Below are positions 34,464 to 43,338 of a stretch of DNA of 64,000 nt, piece by piece; position 1 is the first letter of the stretch; the number at the start of each line of letters is the position of its first letter. This stretch comes from Streptomyces solicavernae (GTDB lineage: Bacteria; Actinomycetota; Actinomycetes; Streptomycetales; Streptomycetaceae). The DNA is taken from the NCBI RefSeq assembly GCF_029968095.1, contig NZ_JASCIR010000004.1, positions 1 to 64,000 of the forward strand. The letters are read 5' to 3'. The position numbers and the translations under genes were made by a program. A model generated the notes under the pieces. It was not told the DNA's origin. It saw only the letters and a program-made list of their open reading frames with translations, and made no database searches.

Positions 34464-34836
34464 GACCGTTGACCCCGGATGCGGTCGGAGGAAGAAACAA
34501 GAAGAACAATCTCTGCCGACGCATGGACATCGGATAATGGTCTAGTCCACAATGCACAGGTAAAGCTTCAAAGCTCCAAGTTCCACCGCTTCGAAGCTCC
34601 ACAGCTTCAACGATCCAAGCTTCCGCTCTTCCCGCACAGAAGAGCGGAGGAGGCGCCCGACGCTCTCTGCCCTGACCGCGTCGGAGCCTCCCGGTCGCGC
34701 GGGACCGCACACCCGACGACCGGATCAGCTCCGGGCTGCGGTGCCGGTGAGGGTTGAGGGTCCCTCTCAGGCGCCGCGGCCCGCGGGTGTTTCCGGGCCC
34801 GAAACCGCCGGGCCCCGCACTGTCCGAGCCGAAAGG
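34464..34836. other. Intergenic region with orphan dre-like site
   Basis: There is no gene here. TGGTCTAGTCCA at 34538-34549 is one base from the dre core. Bases 34560-34625 hold short AGCTTC/AAGCTCCA repeats of lower GC than the surroundings. The final part is upstream of the PdtaS-like kinase. Confidence 0.5.
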
Positions 34837-34842
34837 TACGCT
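34837..34842 (+). promoter_or_regulatory. -10 element for leaderless kinase gene
   Basis: TACGCT matches TAnnnT and ends 7 nt before the GTG at 34850, where no Shine-Dalgarno sequence is visible. Confidence 0.5.
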
Positions 34843-34849
34843 CGCACAC

Positions 34850-36325
34850 GTGCCCTCCATGAACGAACTCGTACGCCAGCACACAGCCCTCGGCGACACC
34901 GACCTTGAGTGGCTGCACCTGCTGGTCTCGGAGTGGCAGCTGCTCTCCGACCTCTCCTTCGCCGACCTGGTCCTGTGGGTCCCCACACGCGACGGCACCC
35001 GTTACGTGTCGGTCGCCCAGATGCGCCCCAACACAGGCCCCACGTCGTACCAGGACGACATGGTCGGCCACCTCGTCCCCCGGGGCCGCCGCCCCCTGCT
35101 CGACGCCGCGCTCGACGAGGGCCGCATCGTGCGCGAGGGCGACCCGGAGTGGCGCGAGGAGGTCCCGGTCCGCGTCGAGTCCATTCCCGTACGCATGGAG
35201 GGACGCGTCCTCGGCGTCATCGCCCGCAACACCAACCTCCTCACGGTCCGCACGCCCAGCCGCCTGGAACTCACCTACCTCCAGAGCGCCTCCGACCTCG
35301 CCCAGATGATCGCCGCCGGGTCCTTCCCGTTCCCCGGCCAGCAGGTCGACATGGACGCGTCCCCGCGCGTGGGCGACGGCCTGATCCGCCTGGACGCCGA
35401 CGGCATCGTGCAGTACGCCTCGCCGAACGCCCTCTCCGCGTACCACCGCCTGGGCCTCGCCGCCGACCTCGTCGGCCATCACCTCGGCCGGACCACCGCC
35501 GACCTCGCCCCGTCCCGCGGCCCCGTGGACGAGGCCCTGGTCAAGCTGGCCAGCGGCTGGGCCCCGCGCGAGACCGAGGTCGAGGGGGAGGACGGCGTGA
35601 TCCAGCTCCGCGCCATCCCCCTCAAACCCAAGGGCACCCGCATCGGCTCCCTCGTACTGCTGCGCGACGTCACCGAACTCCGCCGCCGCGAGCGCGAGTT
35701 GATCACCAAGGACGCCACCATCCGGGAGATCCACCACCGGGTGAAGAACAACCTCCAGACCGTCGCGGCCCTGCTCCGCCTGCAGGCCCGCCGCATCGAG
35801 TCCGACCGCGGCCGCGAGGCGCTCGAAGAGGCCGTGCGCCGGGTCGGCTCGATCGCGATCGTGCACGAGACGCTCTCCCAGAACCTCGACGAACGCGTCG
35901 AGTTCGACGAGATCGCCGACCGCGTCCTCGCCATGGTCGCCGAGATCTCCCCGGGCAAGGTGACCGGCCGCCGCAGCGGCCGCTTCGGCATCCTGGACGC
36001 CGAGACCGCCACCCCCCTGTCGATGGTCCTCACCGAAGTCCTGCAGAACGCCCTGGAGCACGGCTTCCGCCAGGGCGACACCGGCACGGTCGAGGTCTCC
36101 GCGGTCCGCGGCGGCACCCGCAAGGACGCCCGCCTGCTGATCACCGTCCAGGACGACGGCGTGGGCCTGCCCGCCGACTTCGACCCGACCCGCGCCGGCA
36201 ACCTCGGCCTGCAGATCGTACGGACCCTGGTGGAGGGCGAGTTGGGCGGCACGTTCGACATGGTCCCGGCGCCGGAGAAGGGCACCCGGGTGATCCTCGA
36301 CATCCCGGTGCAGGGCGAGAAGTAG
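34850..36325 (+). CDS. Sensor histidine kinase, PdtaS-like (HisKA_2)
   Basis: This 491-aa cytoplasmic kinase has an N-terminal GAF-type domain (residues about 1-150), a PAS domain (about 180-290), a HisKA_2/HWE-type phosphoacceptor (REIHHRVKNNLQTVAALLRLQ) and an HATPase domain with EVLQNALEHGF and DDGVGLP. This is the layout of PdtaS, which phosphorylates the RNA-binding antiterminator PdtaR; no response regulator is encoded nearby. There are no membrane segments. In Streptomyces it is conserved next to wblE. The start is based on a leaderless promoter and on homology. Confidence 0.88.
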   Translation: MPSMNELVRQHTALGDTDLEWLHLLVSEWQLLSDLSFADLVLWVPTRDGTRYVSVAQMRPNTGPTSYQDDMVGHLVPRGRRPLLDAALDEGRIVREGDPEWREEVPVRVESIPVRMEGRVLGVIARNTNLLTVRTPSRLELTYLQSASDLAQMIAAGSFPFPGQQVDMDASPRVGDGLIRLDADGIVQYASPNALSAYHRLGLAADLVGHHLGRTTADLAPSRGPVDEALVKLASGWAPRETEVEGEDGVIQLRAIPLKPKGTRIGSLVLLRDVTELRRRERELITKDATIREIHHRVKNNLQTVAALLRLQARRIESDRGREALEEAVRRVGSIAIVHETLSQNLDERVEFDEIADRVLAMVAEISPGKVTGRRSGRFGILDAETATPLSMVLTEVLQNALEHGFRQGDTGTVEVSAVRGGTRKDARLLITVQDDGVGLPADFDPTRAGNLGLQIVRTLVEGELGGTFDMVPAPEKGTRVILDIPVQGEK

Positions 36326-36402
36326 CACGGATCACACCGGCCCGGCGGGGGAGTCCGGCCTCAACCCGGCGTTCCCGTAAGGCAGTTGTGCCGCACCCGA
36401 AC

Positions 36403-36444
36403 AGCAGTAAGCCCCGGACTCTGATGGGTCCGGGGCTTACTGCT
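36403..36444. terminator. Strong bidirectional terminator
   Basis: A perfect 17-bp stem (36403-36419 with 36428-36444; core CAGTAAGCCCCGGAC) and an 8-nt loop lie between the convergent kinase and wblE genes. Confidence 0.9.
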
Positions 36445-36550
36445 CACGTTGCTGAGCGCATCGGGGGGTACTGCGCGCTGCGGCTCGGGGGCGGGAGATG
36501 CGTACTCGCCGTACGCGCCGCCGGGCTCAGGCTCGTTAGGGGTGGGGGTG

Positions 36551-36808
36551 TCAGGCGCTGGCCTGGCGGGCCCGGTTGCGGGCGGCGCGGCGCTTCATCG
36601 CGCGACGCTCGTCCTCGCTGAGGCCACCCCAGACGCCGGAGTCCTGGCCGGACTCAAGCGCCCACTGCAGGCACTGCTCCACGACGGGGCAGCGGCGGCA
36701 GACGGCCTTGGCTTCCTCGATCTGCAGCAGCGCAGGACCGGTGTTGCCGATGGGGAAGAACAGCTCGGGGTCTTCCTCGCGGCAAACGGCGTTGTGACGC
36801 CAGTCCAT
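36551..36808 (-). CDS. wblE: WhiB-family iron-sulfur regulator WblE
   Basis: This 85-aa protein carries the four Fe-S Cys (C9, C37, C40, C46), the GVWGGLS turn and a basic C-terminal tail (RRAMKRRAARNRAR). It is the WhiB1/WblE type, a [4Fe-4S], NO-sensitive protein that binds region 4 of the principal sigma factor. Its conserved place beside the PdtaS-like kinase supports the name. A long 310-nt leader region lies upstream. Confidence 0.93.
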   Translation of the reverse strand: MDWRHNAVCREEDPELFFPIGNTGPALLQIEEAKAVCRRCPVVEQCLQWALESGQDSGVWGGLSEDERRAMKRRAARNRARQASA

Positions 36809-37118
36809 GGCTGCTACCTCTCCTTGGTGTTACGTGCTTGTGAATGTGAACGCTTTCACGAATCCCCTCGCAAGGGAAGGGCCAACCACCAGTTGCCTGG
36901 TGCAGGTCCTGTGTGAGAGAGGGGGTTCGGGCTCTCTGTGGGGCCGGTGTTGCGGGCCGTCCTGAGCGCCAAGAAGAGATTCGCAAACCTCGGCGGCGGA
37001 TACAACCCCTTCCGGGAAGTTTTTTTTGATTCCTCGGTGTCGGCTAGGTCACAGCCGTCATTCTATGGGGTGGATCCTGGTCTAAACGTTCGAGTGCAAG
37101 GACTTTAGCGCCTTCCGC
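36809..37118. other. Intergenic region upstream of wblE
   Basis: There is no gene here. It holds the wblE promoter region. A CTTCCGGGAAG hairpin (37009-37019) is followed on the plus strand by eight T residues, an unusual intrinsic-terminator shape for this genome. A partial dre-like CTGGTCTAAACG occurs around 37077-37088. Confidence 0.6.
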
Positions 37119-38087
37119 TCACACAATCACACGCAGTGCACGGCGTACGCCTGTGAACGTCACGCTTGTACGCAGTCCCAGGTGGTCTCCGTCCATCTGG
37201 AAGGGGAGCGGGGCCTTGGATTGCAAGGTGAAGTCCGTCAGATCGTGCAGCGCCGCCGCGTGCTTGCCGTGCGGTCCGCGCTCCGGCGTCGAGGTCAGCA
37301 GCTGGGTCGCGTAACGGGCCATCGCGGGGGTCGACAGCTTGCTCAGTCCGAGCACGTCGAGGCCGGTGTCGAAGCTCGCCTGCGGGGACGCGTACACCGG
37401 GCGATTGCCCAGGTAGGTCCAGGGTGAGGTGTTGCACACTATGGCAAGGACAAGATCGCTGACCGGGTCGTCGCCGGGCTGCTCCAGGGTGATCGTGCCG
37501 TGCCTGCGGTTCTGCTCGTCGAGGAACTGCCGCACCATCTGTCGTACGTAGAGCGCATGTGTCGAACGTTTGCCGCGCTCGCGCTCCTTCTCGACCCGGC
37601 CGATCACGCTGGCGTCGAACCCGAGGCCCGCACAGAACGTGAACCAGCGCTCCGGCACCCCTTCGTCGTCCGTGCCGGGGGTGCCGGCGGCCAGGCCGAG
37701 CCCGACCGTGCGTTCACTGCCGGTGCGCAGGGCGTCGAGCAGGGCGCCGGTGGCCTCGACCGGGTCGTTGGGCAGGCCCAGGGCGCGGGCGAAGACGTTG
37801 GTGGAGCCGCCGGGGACGATCGCGAGGCCGGGCAGGGAGGCCGGGCGCGGGCCGTTGTGCAGGAGGCCGTTCACGACCTCGTTGACCGTGCCGTCGCCGC
37901 CGAGGGCGACGACCATGTCGATGTCCTTGCTCTCCGCGGCCTGCCGTCCCAGGTCGCGGGCGTGGCCGCGGTACTCCGTGGTCACCGCCTCCAGCTTCAT
38001 CTCGCTGGCGAGCGCGTGGATCAGTACGTCCCTGGTACGGGCACTGGTGGTGGTTGCCGCCGGGTTGACCACGAGGACTGCACGCAT
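37119..38087 (-). CDS. Diacylglycerol kinase family lipid kinase
   Basis: This 322-aa protein has the DAGK catalytic core with NPAATTTSARTRD and the nucleotide motif GGDGTVNEVVNGLL, then VPGGSTNVFARALGLP. It would phosphorylate diacylglycerol or a related lipid such as a sphingoid or phosphatidylinositol precursor; the exact substrate is unknown. The ATG at 38087 is chosen by homology. An in-frame ATG at 38105 with AAGGAG only 2 nt away is the alternative. It is upstream of wblE on the same strand. Confidence 0.85.
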   Translation of the reverse strand: MRAVLVVNPAATTTSARTRDVLIHALASEMKLEAVTTEYRGHARDLGRQAAESKDIDMVVALGGDGTVNEVVNGLLHNGPRPASLPGLAIVPGGSTNVFARALGLPNDPVEATGALLDALRTGSERTVGLGLAAGTPGTDDEGVPERWFTFCAGLGFDASVIGRVEKERERGKRSTHALYVRQMVRQFLDEQNRRHGTITLEQPGDDPVSDLVLAIVCNTSPWTYLGNRPVYASPQASFDTGLDVLGLSKLSTPAMARYATQLLTSTPERGPHGKHAAALHDLTDFTLQSKAPLPFQMDGDHLGLRTSVTFTGVRRALRVIV

Positions 38088-38117
38088 GAGCAGCAGCGTA
38101 CCCATCGCTCCTTACGC

Positions 38118-38203
38118 GCCCCGCGCCCGCCCCGGGCCCGGCCCGCGCCCGCCCCGGGCCCGGCCCGCGCCCGCCCCGCGCCCGGCCCCCGGCCCCCGGA
38201 GTG
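38118..38203. repeat. Extremely GC-rich CCCGGGCCCGGCCCGCGCCCG repeats
   Basis: Three near-identical blocks of GCGCCCGCCCCGGGCCCGGC recur with almost no A or T, between the divergent kinase and small membrane protein genes. Confidence 0.85.
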
Positions 38204-38222
38204 GTCATGGGGTGGGGCTGGC

Positions 38223-38228
38223 TACCCT
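38223..38228 (+). promoter_or_regulatory. -10 element for leaderless gene
   Basis: TACCCT matches TAnnnT and lies 6 nt before the GTG at 38235. Confidence 0.5.
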
Positions 38229-38234
38229 GCAGGG

Positions 38235-38663
38235 GTGAGCAGTGCTGAGCAGAACCCGAAGCCCGAAGGCCCGCGCCCGCCCCGCCTGACCGCCGCCGCG
38301 GCGCTCGCCGCGCTGGAGGGCCTGGTGCTCGTCGCCGCGGGCGGCTACCTCGCGGTGCGGGGGCTGGCGGGGAGCGCGGGGGACCAGCGGACCGCGCTGA
38401 CCGGCGGACTGACGATGATCGCGCTGGCGCTGCTGCCGCTGATTGCCGCGCGCGGGCTGTTCAAGCTGCGCAGCTGGAGCCGTGGCCCGGCGATCATCAC
38501 GCAGATCATGGCGCTGCCGGTGGCCTGGCAGCTGCTGCAGACGAACAGCGTGGCGATCCCCGGCGGGATCGCGCTCGCCGTGGTGGCGGTGACGTCGCTG
38601 GTGCTCCTGGTGAACCCGGAGACGACGGAGGCATTGGGCATCGGCCGACGGGACGCCGCCTAG
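38235..38663 (+). CDS. Small integral membrane protein
   Basis: This 142-aa protein has four predicted helices (about residues 18-38, 52-72, 82-102 and 106-126) after a short Pro/Lys-rich cytoplasmic N-terminus. I recognise no domain beyond general actinobacterial membrane proteins of this size. The GTG start is supported by the TAnnnT hexamer 6 nt upstream. It converges on sigH. Confidence 0.78.
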   Translation: MSSAEQNPKPEGPRPPRLTAAAALAALEGLVLVAAGGYLAVRGLAGSAGDQRTALTGGLTMIALALLPLIAARGLFKLRSWSRGPAIITQIMALPVAWQLLQTNSVAIPGGIALAVVAVTSLVLLVNPETTEALGIGRRDAA

Positions 38664-38724
38664 ACGGCCTTGCCGGGTGCGTGCGCGGGTCCGCTCGGCG
38701 ACTCCGGCCGGTTGACTCGGCCGG

Positions 38725-39756
38725 TTACTCCTCGACCAGCAGGCGCTCGCGCAGCTGCGCGAGGGTGCGGGCGAGGAGCCGGGAGACGTGCATCTGCGAG
38801 ATGCCGACCTCCTGCGCGATCTGCGACTGCGTCATGTTCCCGAAGAACCGCAGCAGCAGGATGCGCTTCTCGCGCGGCGGCAGATCCTCCAGGAGCGGCT
38901 TCAGGGACTCGCGGTACTCGACGCCCTCCAGCGCCTCGTCCTCCGCGCCCAGGGTGTCCGCGACGGCCGGGGACTCGTCGTCCGTGTCCGGGACGTCCAG
39001 GGACAGCGTGGAGTAGGCGTTCGCCGACTCCAGGCCCTCCAGGACCTCCTCCTCGGAGATGCTCAGCCGCTCGGCCAGCTCGTGCACCGTGGGGGAGCGG
39101 CCGTGCTGCTGGGAGAGCTCGGCGGTCGCGGTGGTGAGGGAGAGCCGCAGTTCCTGCAGGCGACGCGGGACGCGCACCGCCCAGCCCTTGTCGCGGAAGT
39201 GCCGCTTGATCTCGCCGACGACGGTGGGCGTCGCGTACGTCGAGAACTCGACGCCGCGCTCCGGGTCGAAGCGGTCCACCGACTTGATCAGGCCGATCGT
39301 CGCGACCTGGGTCAGGTCGTCGAGCGGCTCGCCGCGGTTGCGGAAGCGGCGGGCCAGGTGCTCCACCAGGGGCAGGTGCATGCGGACCAGCTGGTTGCGC
39401 AGCTCCGCGTACTCCGGGCTGCCGTCGGGCAGCTTGCGCAGTTCGAGGAACATCGCCCGCGCGCCGCTGCGGTCCTGCGGATCGTGGTGGTGCCCGTGCT
39501 CTGTCATGTGTCCCGCCCTCCCCCGGCTACCGCTGGGAGGCGCCCCAAGCCCGCCGCCGACCTGACGCTCGCCCGTGTCATCGCGCTGTGCCCGCTCCGT
39601 CGTGCCCGGCTCCTCCGGGTGCGGCCTGGCCTGTTGCTCGGGGATGTCCGGGGCGCGCCGCGCCCTGGGCACTCCGTCGCTGCCGTCGGTGTTCTCGGCG
39701 GGCAGACTCCTTGTGCTGCGCTCTTCGTCACGCACCGGCCCGTCCCCGTTCCTCAC
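38725..39756 (-). CDS. sigH: SigB/SigF-type stress sigma factor SigH
   Basis: This 343-aa sigma-70 group 3 factor has region 2 (VEHLARRFRNRGEPLDDLTQVATIG and HFRDKGWAVRVPRRLQEL), region 3 and region 4 (NMTQSQIAQEVGISQMHVSRLLA). By position next to the anti-sigma gene it is SigH, the osmotic and developmental stress factor. The GTG at 39756 overlaps the ushX stop as GTGA. An internal ATG at 39507 with GGGGGAGGG would give a 260-aa form without the disordered N-terminus. Several SigH isoforms are known in S. coelicolor, so both starts may be used. Confidence 0.88.
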   Translation of the reverse strand: MRNGDGPVRDEERSTRSLPAENTDGSDGVPRARRAPDIPEQQARPHPEEPGTTERAQRDDTGERQVGGGLGAPPSGSRGRAGHMTEHGHHHDPQDRSGARAMFLELRKLPDGSPEYAELRNQLVRMHLPLVEHLARRFRNRGEPLDDLTQVATIGLIKSVDRFDPERGVEFSTYATPTVVGEIKRHFRDKGWAVRVPRRLQELRLSLTTATAELSQQHGRSPTVHELAERLSISEEEVLEGLESANAYSTLSLDVPDTDDESPAVADTLGAEDEALEGVEYRESLKPLLEDLPPREKRILLLRFFGNMTQSQIAQEVGISQMHVSRLLARTLAQLRERLLVEE

Positions 39757-40166
39757 GCCGGCCCGGGTCCCGCGCCGCGCTGTTTGTACAGGCTGATCGA
39801 GACGGTCTTGTCGTCGGCGACATGGGAGTCGACCTTGCCCGCGAGGGCCGACAGGACCGTCCAAGCGAAGGTGTCGCGCTCGGGGGCGCGGCCGTCGGTC
39901 GTGGGCGCCGAGACCGTGACCTCAAGTGAGTCGTCGACGAGGCGGAAGACGCAGCTCAGCACCGAGCCCGGCACGGCCTGCTGGAGCAGGATCGCGCAGG
40001 CCTCGTCGACCGCGATGCGCAGGTCCTCGATCTCGTCCAGGGTGAAGTCAAGGCGTGCCGCGAGGCCGGCCGTGGCCGTCCGCAGCACCGACAGGTAGGC
40101 ACCCGCAGCCGGCAGCCGGACTTCCACGAAGTCCTGAGTCCCGGGCTCGCCTGCGATCTGGGACAC
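39753..40166 (-). CDS. ushX: Anti-sigma factor UshX/PrsH (RsbW-like kinase)
   Basis: This 137-aa protein is an HATPase_c_2-fold anti-sigma factor of the RsbW/SpoIIAB type. Motifs are the N-box DLRIAVDEACAILLQ and a G-like ALAGKVDSHVADDKTVSI end. It would bind SigH directly and be freed by an anti-anti-sigma factor encoded elsewhere. The GTG at 40166 has GGAGG 5 nt upstream. Translation is coupled to sigH. Confidence 0.88.
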   Translation of the reverse strand: MSQIAGEPGTQDFVEVRLPAAGAYLSVLRTATAGLAARLDFTLDEIEDLRIAVDEACAILLQQAVPGSVLSCVFRLVDDSLEVTVSAPTTDGRAPERDTFAWTVLSALAGKVDSHVADDKTVSISLYKQRGAGPGPA

Positions 40167-40468
40167 CCTCACCTCCAAGGTGGTACAAGCACGTTCGGGG
40201 TTCCGGCCCGCCGCTCGGCGGCGGTCCGGCACAGCGTCGCACGGGTGATGCGCTGTGTGTTCAGCAGGTGACGCTATCGCGCTCCCGCACTCCCTGTCCC
40301 GGCGGACCCCGGACCCGTCTGTTCACTCATAGTAAGTCTACGGGTACGGACAGTGGCTAGGGGTTGCGCGGTCCCAATTCGAAAGAGCGCGCGCCGGGTT
40401 GACGTACCCAGGTCGCGGGCGGTCGAACCGTCCGAAGCGGTCTCGCGGGCCGTCACTGTCCGTCGCCG
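40167..40468. other. Intergenic region upstream of ushX-sigH
   Basis: It should hold the ushX-sigH promoters. I see no convincing gene; a 60-codon minus-strand frame across 40274-40456 lacks recognisable features. Confidence 0.5.
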
Positions 40469-40729
40469 TCAGACGATCGCGTCGTCCGCGAAGCACCAGC
40501 GCCAGCTCTCGCCGGGCTCGAAGCTGCGCATCACCGGATGGCCGGTGTCCTTGAAGTGGGCCGAGGCGTGCTGCAGCGGGGAGGAGTCGCAGCAGCCCAC
40601 GTGTCCACAGGCCAGGCAGAGGCGCAGCTGCACGGGGTGGCTGCCGACCGCCTCGCACTCGGGGCAGGTGGCGGTGAGGGGCGGCGGCTCGGGGTGCGGC
40701 AGCAGGGAGACGTGCGGGCACTCGTTCAT
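40469..40729 (-). CDS. UBP-type zinc-finger protein
   Basis: This 86-aa protein is a stand-alone zf-UBP domain: Cys and His ligands in CPHV, CPECEAVGSHPVQLRLCLACGHVGCCD, and HASAHFKDTGHPVM. Bacterial versions are small, cytoplasmic and of unknown role; the ubiquitin link of eukaryotic versions does not apply directly. The ATG has TAACCT 7 nt upstream and no ribosome site, which suggests a leaderless mRNA. It is divergent from the antiporter gene. Confidence 0.88.
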   Translation of the reverse strand: MNECPHVSLLPHPEPPPLTATCPECEAVGSHPVQLRLCLACGHVGCCDSSPLQHASAHFKDTGHPVMRSFEPGESWRWCFADDAIV

Positions 40730-40736
40730 GATGGCC

Positions 40737-40742
40737 AGGTTA
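40737..40742 (-). promoter_or_regulatory. -10 element for leaderless zf-UBP gene
   Basis: TAACCT on the minus strand ends 7 nt before the ATG at 40729. Confidence 0.5.
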
Positions 40743-40789
40743 CGACGCACCTGTGACAACGGACTTGCCGAAGGGGACGGCCCGGAGCC

Positions 40790-42388
40790 ATGTATGTCTT
40801 GCCGTTGCTGTTGTTGGTCGCCGGCAGCGCCGCGGTCGCCGGAGCGGCCCGCCGCACCCCGGTTCCCGCGCCCCTGCTGCTCGTCGCCGCCGGTCTCGCG
40901 GTGTCGTACGTCCCCGGGGTGCCGCCGTACGAGCTCGACCCGCACGTCGTCCTGCCGCTGCTGCTGCCGCCCCTGCTGTACACCGCCGGGGTGGAGAGCT
41001 CGTACCTCGATCTGCGGGCCAACTGGCGGCCGGTGGCGCTGCTCTCGGTCGGGTACGTGCTGTTCGCGACGCTGGTGGTCGGCTACGCGGTGCATCTGCT
41101 CGTGCCGGGGCTGCCGCTGGCCGTCGCGTTCGTGCTCGGTGCGGTGATCGCGCCGCCGGACGCGGTCGCGGCGACCGCCATCGCGCGCCGGGTGGGCCTG
41201 CCCTCGCGGATCACCACGATCCTGCAGGGCGAGTCCCTGGTGAACGACGCCACCGCGATCACCGCATACAAGGTGGCGCTCGCCGCGGCCGTCGGCGAGG
41301 GCGCCGGCTGGGCGGGCGGGATCGCGGAGTTCGCGGTGGCGGCGCTCGGCGGTGTCGGAGTCGGCCTGGTCCTGATGGTGCCGCTGCACTGGCTGCGTAC
41401 GCACCTCAAGGAGGCGCTGCTGCAGAACACGCTGTCGCTGCTCATCCCGTTCGTCGCCTACGCCGCGGCCGAGGAGGTGCACGCGTCCGGGGTGCTCGCG
41501 GTGGTGGTCGTCGCGCTCTATCTGGGACACCGTTCCTGGCAGGTGGACTTCGCGACCCGGCTCCAGGAGGCGGCGGTCTGGAAAATGGTGGCGTTCGTCC
41601 TGGAGTCCGCCGTCTTCGCGCTCATCGGGCTGCAACTGCCCGTCGTGCTCAGGGATCTCGGCGCGTACGAGGGTGCGCGGGCGCTCTGGTACGCGGTGGC
41701 GGTGTTCCTCGTGGTCGTGGCGGTGCGGTTCGTGTGGGTCTATCCGGCGACGTTGCTGCCGCGCGTGCTGTCGCGGCGGATCAGGGAGCGGGAGGCCGAC
41801 CAGAACTGGACCGGGCCGCTGGTCGTGGGCTGGGCCGGCATGCGCGGCGTGGTGTCCCTCGCGATCGCGTTCTCCATCCCGCTCACGCTGGACGACGGGG
41901 AGCCGTTCCCCGGCCGCAACCTGGTGCTGTTCCTGACCTTCACCACGGTCATCGGGACGCTGGTCGTGCAGGGGCTCACGCTGCCGTGGCTGATCCGGGT
42001 CCTCAAGGTGCGGGGGCGGGACGAGCGGGCCGAGACGCTCGCCGAGGCGCAGGCGCAGAGCGAGGCCTCACGGGCGGCCGAGCGGCGCCTGGAGGAACTC
42101 CTCGCCGACGAGCGCAACGCCCTCCCGGGCCCCCTCGCCGACCGCCTGCGCACGGTCCTTGAGCGGCGCCGCAACGCCGTGTGGGAGCGCCTCGGCACCA
42201 CCAACGCCTTGACCGGCGAGTCCGCCGACGACACCTACCGCAGGCTCTCCCGCGAGACTCTGGCCGCCGAGCGCGCCGTCTTCGTACAGCTGCGGGACCG
42301 GCGGCGGATCGACGACGAGATGCTGCGTACGCTGCTGCGCCGCCTCGACCTCGAAGAGGCGGCCGCCTATCGGGAGGAGGCCGGCTGA
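40790..42388 (+). CDS. Na+/H+ antiporter, CPA1 family
   Basis: This 532-aa protein has about 12 hydrophobic helices and the CPA1 ion-binding motif GAVIAPPDAVAATAIARR, with NDATAITAYK (ND motif) in the next helix. A C-terminal cytoplasmic tail of about 110 residues is charged and helical. It exchanges Na+ or K+ for H+ across the cytoplasmic membrane. Its last 22 nt overlap the end of the convergent PLP gene. Confidence 0.9.
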   Translation: MYVLPLLLLVAGSAAVAGAARRTPVPAPLLLVAAGLAVSYVPGVPPYELDPHVVLPLLLPPLLYTAGVESSYLDLRANWRPVALLSVGYVLFATLVVGYAVHLLVPGLPLAVAFVLGAVIAPPDAVAATAIARRVGLPSRITTILQGESLVNDATAITAYKVALAAAVGEGAGWAGGIAEFAVAALGGVGVGLVLMVPLHWLRTHLKEALLQNTLSLLIPFVAYAAAEEVHASGVLAVVVVALYLGHRSWQVDFATRLQEAAVWKMVAFVLESAVFALIGLQLPVVLRDLGAYEGARALWYAVAVFLVVVAVRFVWVYPATLLPRVLSRRIREREADQNWTGPLVVGWAGMRGVVSLAIAFSIPLTLDDGEPFPGRNLVLFLTFTTVIGTLVVQGLTLPWLIRVLKVRGRDERAETLAEAQAQSEASRAAERRLEELLADERNALPGPLADRLRTVLERRRNAVWERLGTTNALTGESADDTYRRLSRETLAAERAVFVQLRDRRRIDDEMLRTLLRRLDLEEAAAYREEAG

Positions 42389-43296
42389 GCCGGTTCCCAG
42401 GGGCGGCCGGTGAGCACCGCGACGAGCCGCGTGCCGGCCGGGAAAACCCCTTCTTCTGTGAGCGTTTTCAGGGCGTACAGCATCTTGGCGACATAGTGAC
42501 GTTCGAGCGGCAGGCCATGGCGGTGCTCGAAGTCCGCGGCGAAGGCGTCGAGTTCGGGGGTCGTGCGGGCGTATCCGCCGCAGTGGAAGCGGTCCTCCAG
42601 GCGCCATGCGCCGGTGCGCTCCCCGAACGTCTCGCGCTGCAGCCGCTCCACCTCCGCGGTGAGGAAGCCGCCTTTCAGTACGGAAACGCCGATCGCCCGC
42701 TGACCTGGGGCGAGTCCCGCCGCGAGGCCCGCGAGGGTGCCGCCCGTGCCGCAGGCGACGGCCACCACGTCGGCCGCCTCGCGCAGTTCGGCGCCGAGCT
42801 CCGTACAGCCCTGTACGGCGAGGGGGTTGGAGCCTCCCTCGGGGACGACGTGGATCTGCTGCGGATCGACGCCGGCCGCGGCGAGGAGGGCGTTCCGCAC
42901 CTCTGGTTCGCCTTTCCGGCGATACGTCGATCTGTCGACGAAGTGCAGCCGCATGCCGTCGGCCGCGCACCGCGCGAGGGACGGGTTGAGGGGGCGGTGG
43001 GCCAGTTCGTCGCCGCGGACGACGCCGATCGTGTCGAAGCCGAGGAGGCGGCCCGCGGCGGCGGTGGCGCGCAGATGGTTGGAGTAGGCGCCGCCGAAGG
43101 TCAGGACGGGGCGTCCGGCGGCGGCCCGCAGGTTCGGGGCGAGCTTGCGCCACTTGTTGCCGGGCAGGTCGGGGTGGATCAGGTCGTCGCGCTTGAGGAG
43201 GAGCCGGACGCCGTGGCGGGTGAAGCGCTCGTCGTCGAGCCCGTGCAGCGGCGAGGGGAGCCGGGGGTGCAGTCGGGTCAGGTCGGCGGCGTTCAC
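42367..43296 (-). CDS. PLP-dependent D-cysteine desulfhydrase/ACC-deaminase-like enzyme
   Basis: This 309-aa fold-type II PLP enzyme carries the Schiff-base Lys in LPGNKWRKL, the SNH motif in GGAYSNHLRA, and the phosphate-binding loop CGTGGTLAG. Relatives break down D-cysteine or 1-aminocyclopropane-1-carboxylate; the substrate is not fixed by sequence. It is convergent with and overlaps the antiporter gene by 22 nt. Confidence 0.85.
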   Translation of the reverse strand: MNAADLTRLHPRLPSPLHGLDDERFTRHGVRLLLKRDDLIHPDLPGNKWRKLAPNLRAAAGRPVLTFGGAYSNHLRATAAAGRLLGFDTIGVVRGDELAHRPLNPSLARCAADGMRLHFVDRSTYRRKGEPEVRNALLAAAGVDPQQIHVVPEGGSNPLAVQGCTELGAELREAADVVAVACGTGGTLAGLAAGLAPGQRAIGVSVLKGGFLTAEVERLQRETFGERTGAWRLEDRFHCGGYARTTPELDAFAADFEHRHGLPLERHYVAKMLYALKTLTEEGVFPAGTRLVAVLTGRPWEPAQPASSR

Positions 43297-43338
43297 CTCG
43301 TCATTGTCGCCGCGCGTCCGGCACGCGCGCGTGCCGGG

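Noticed and set aside
40274..40456. Possible 60-codon gene upstream of ushX
   Set aside because: No good ribosome site at its start, no recognisable sequence, and it lies in the expected promoter region.
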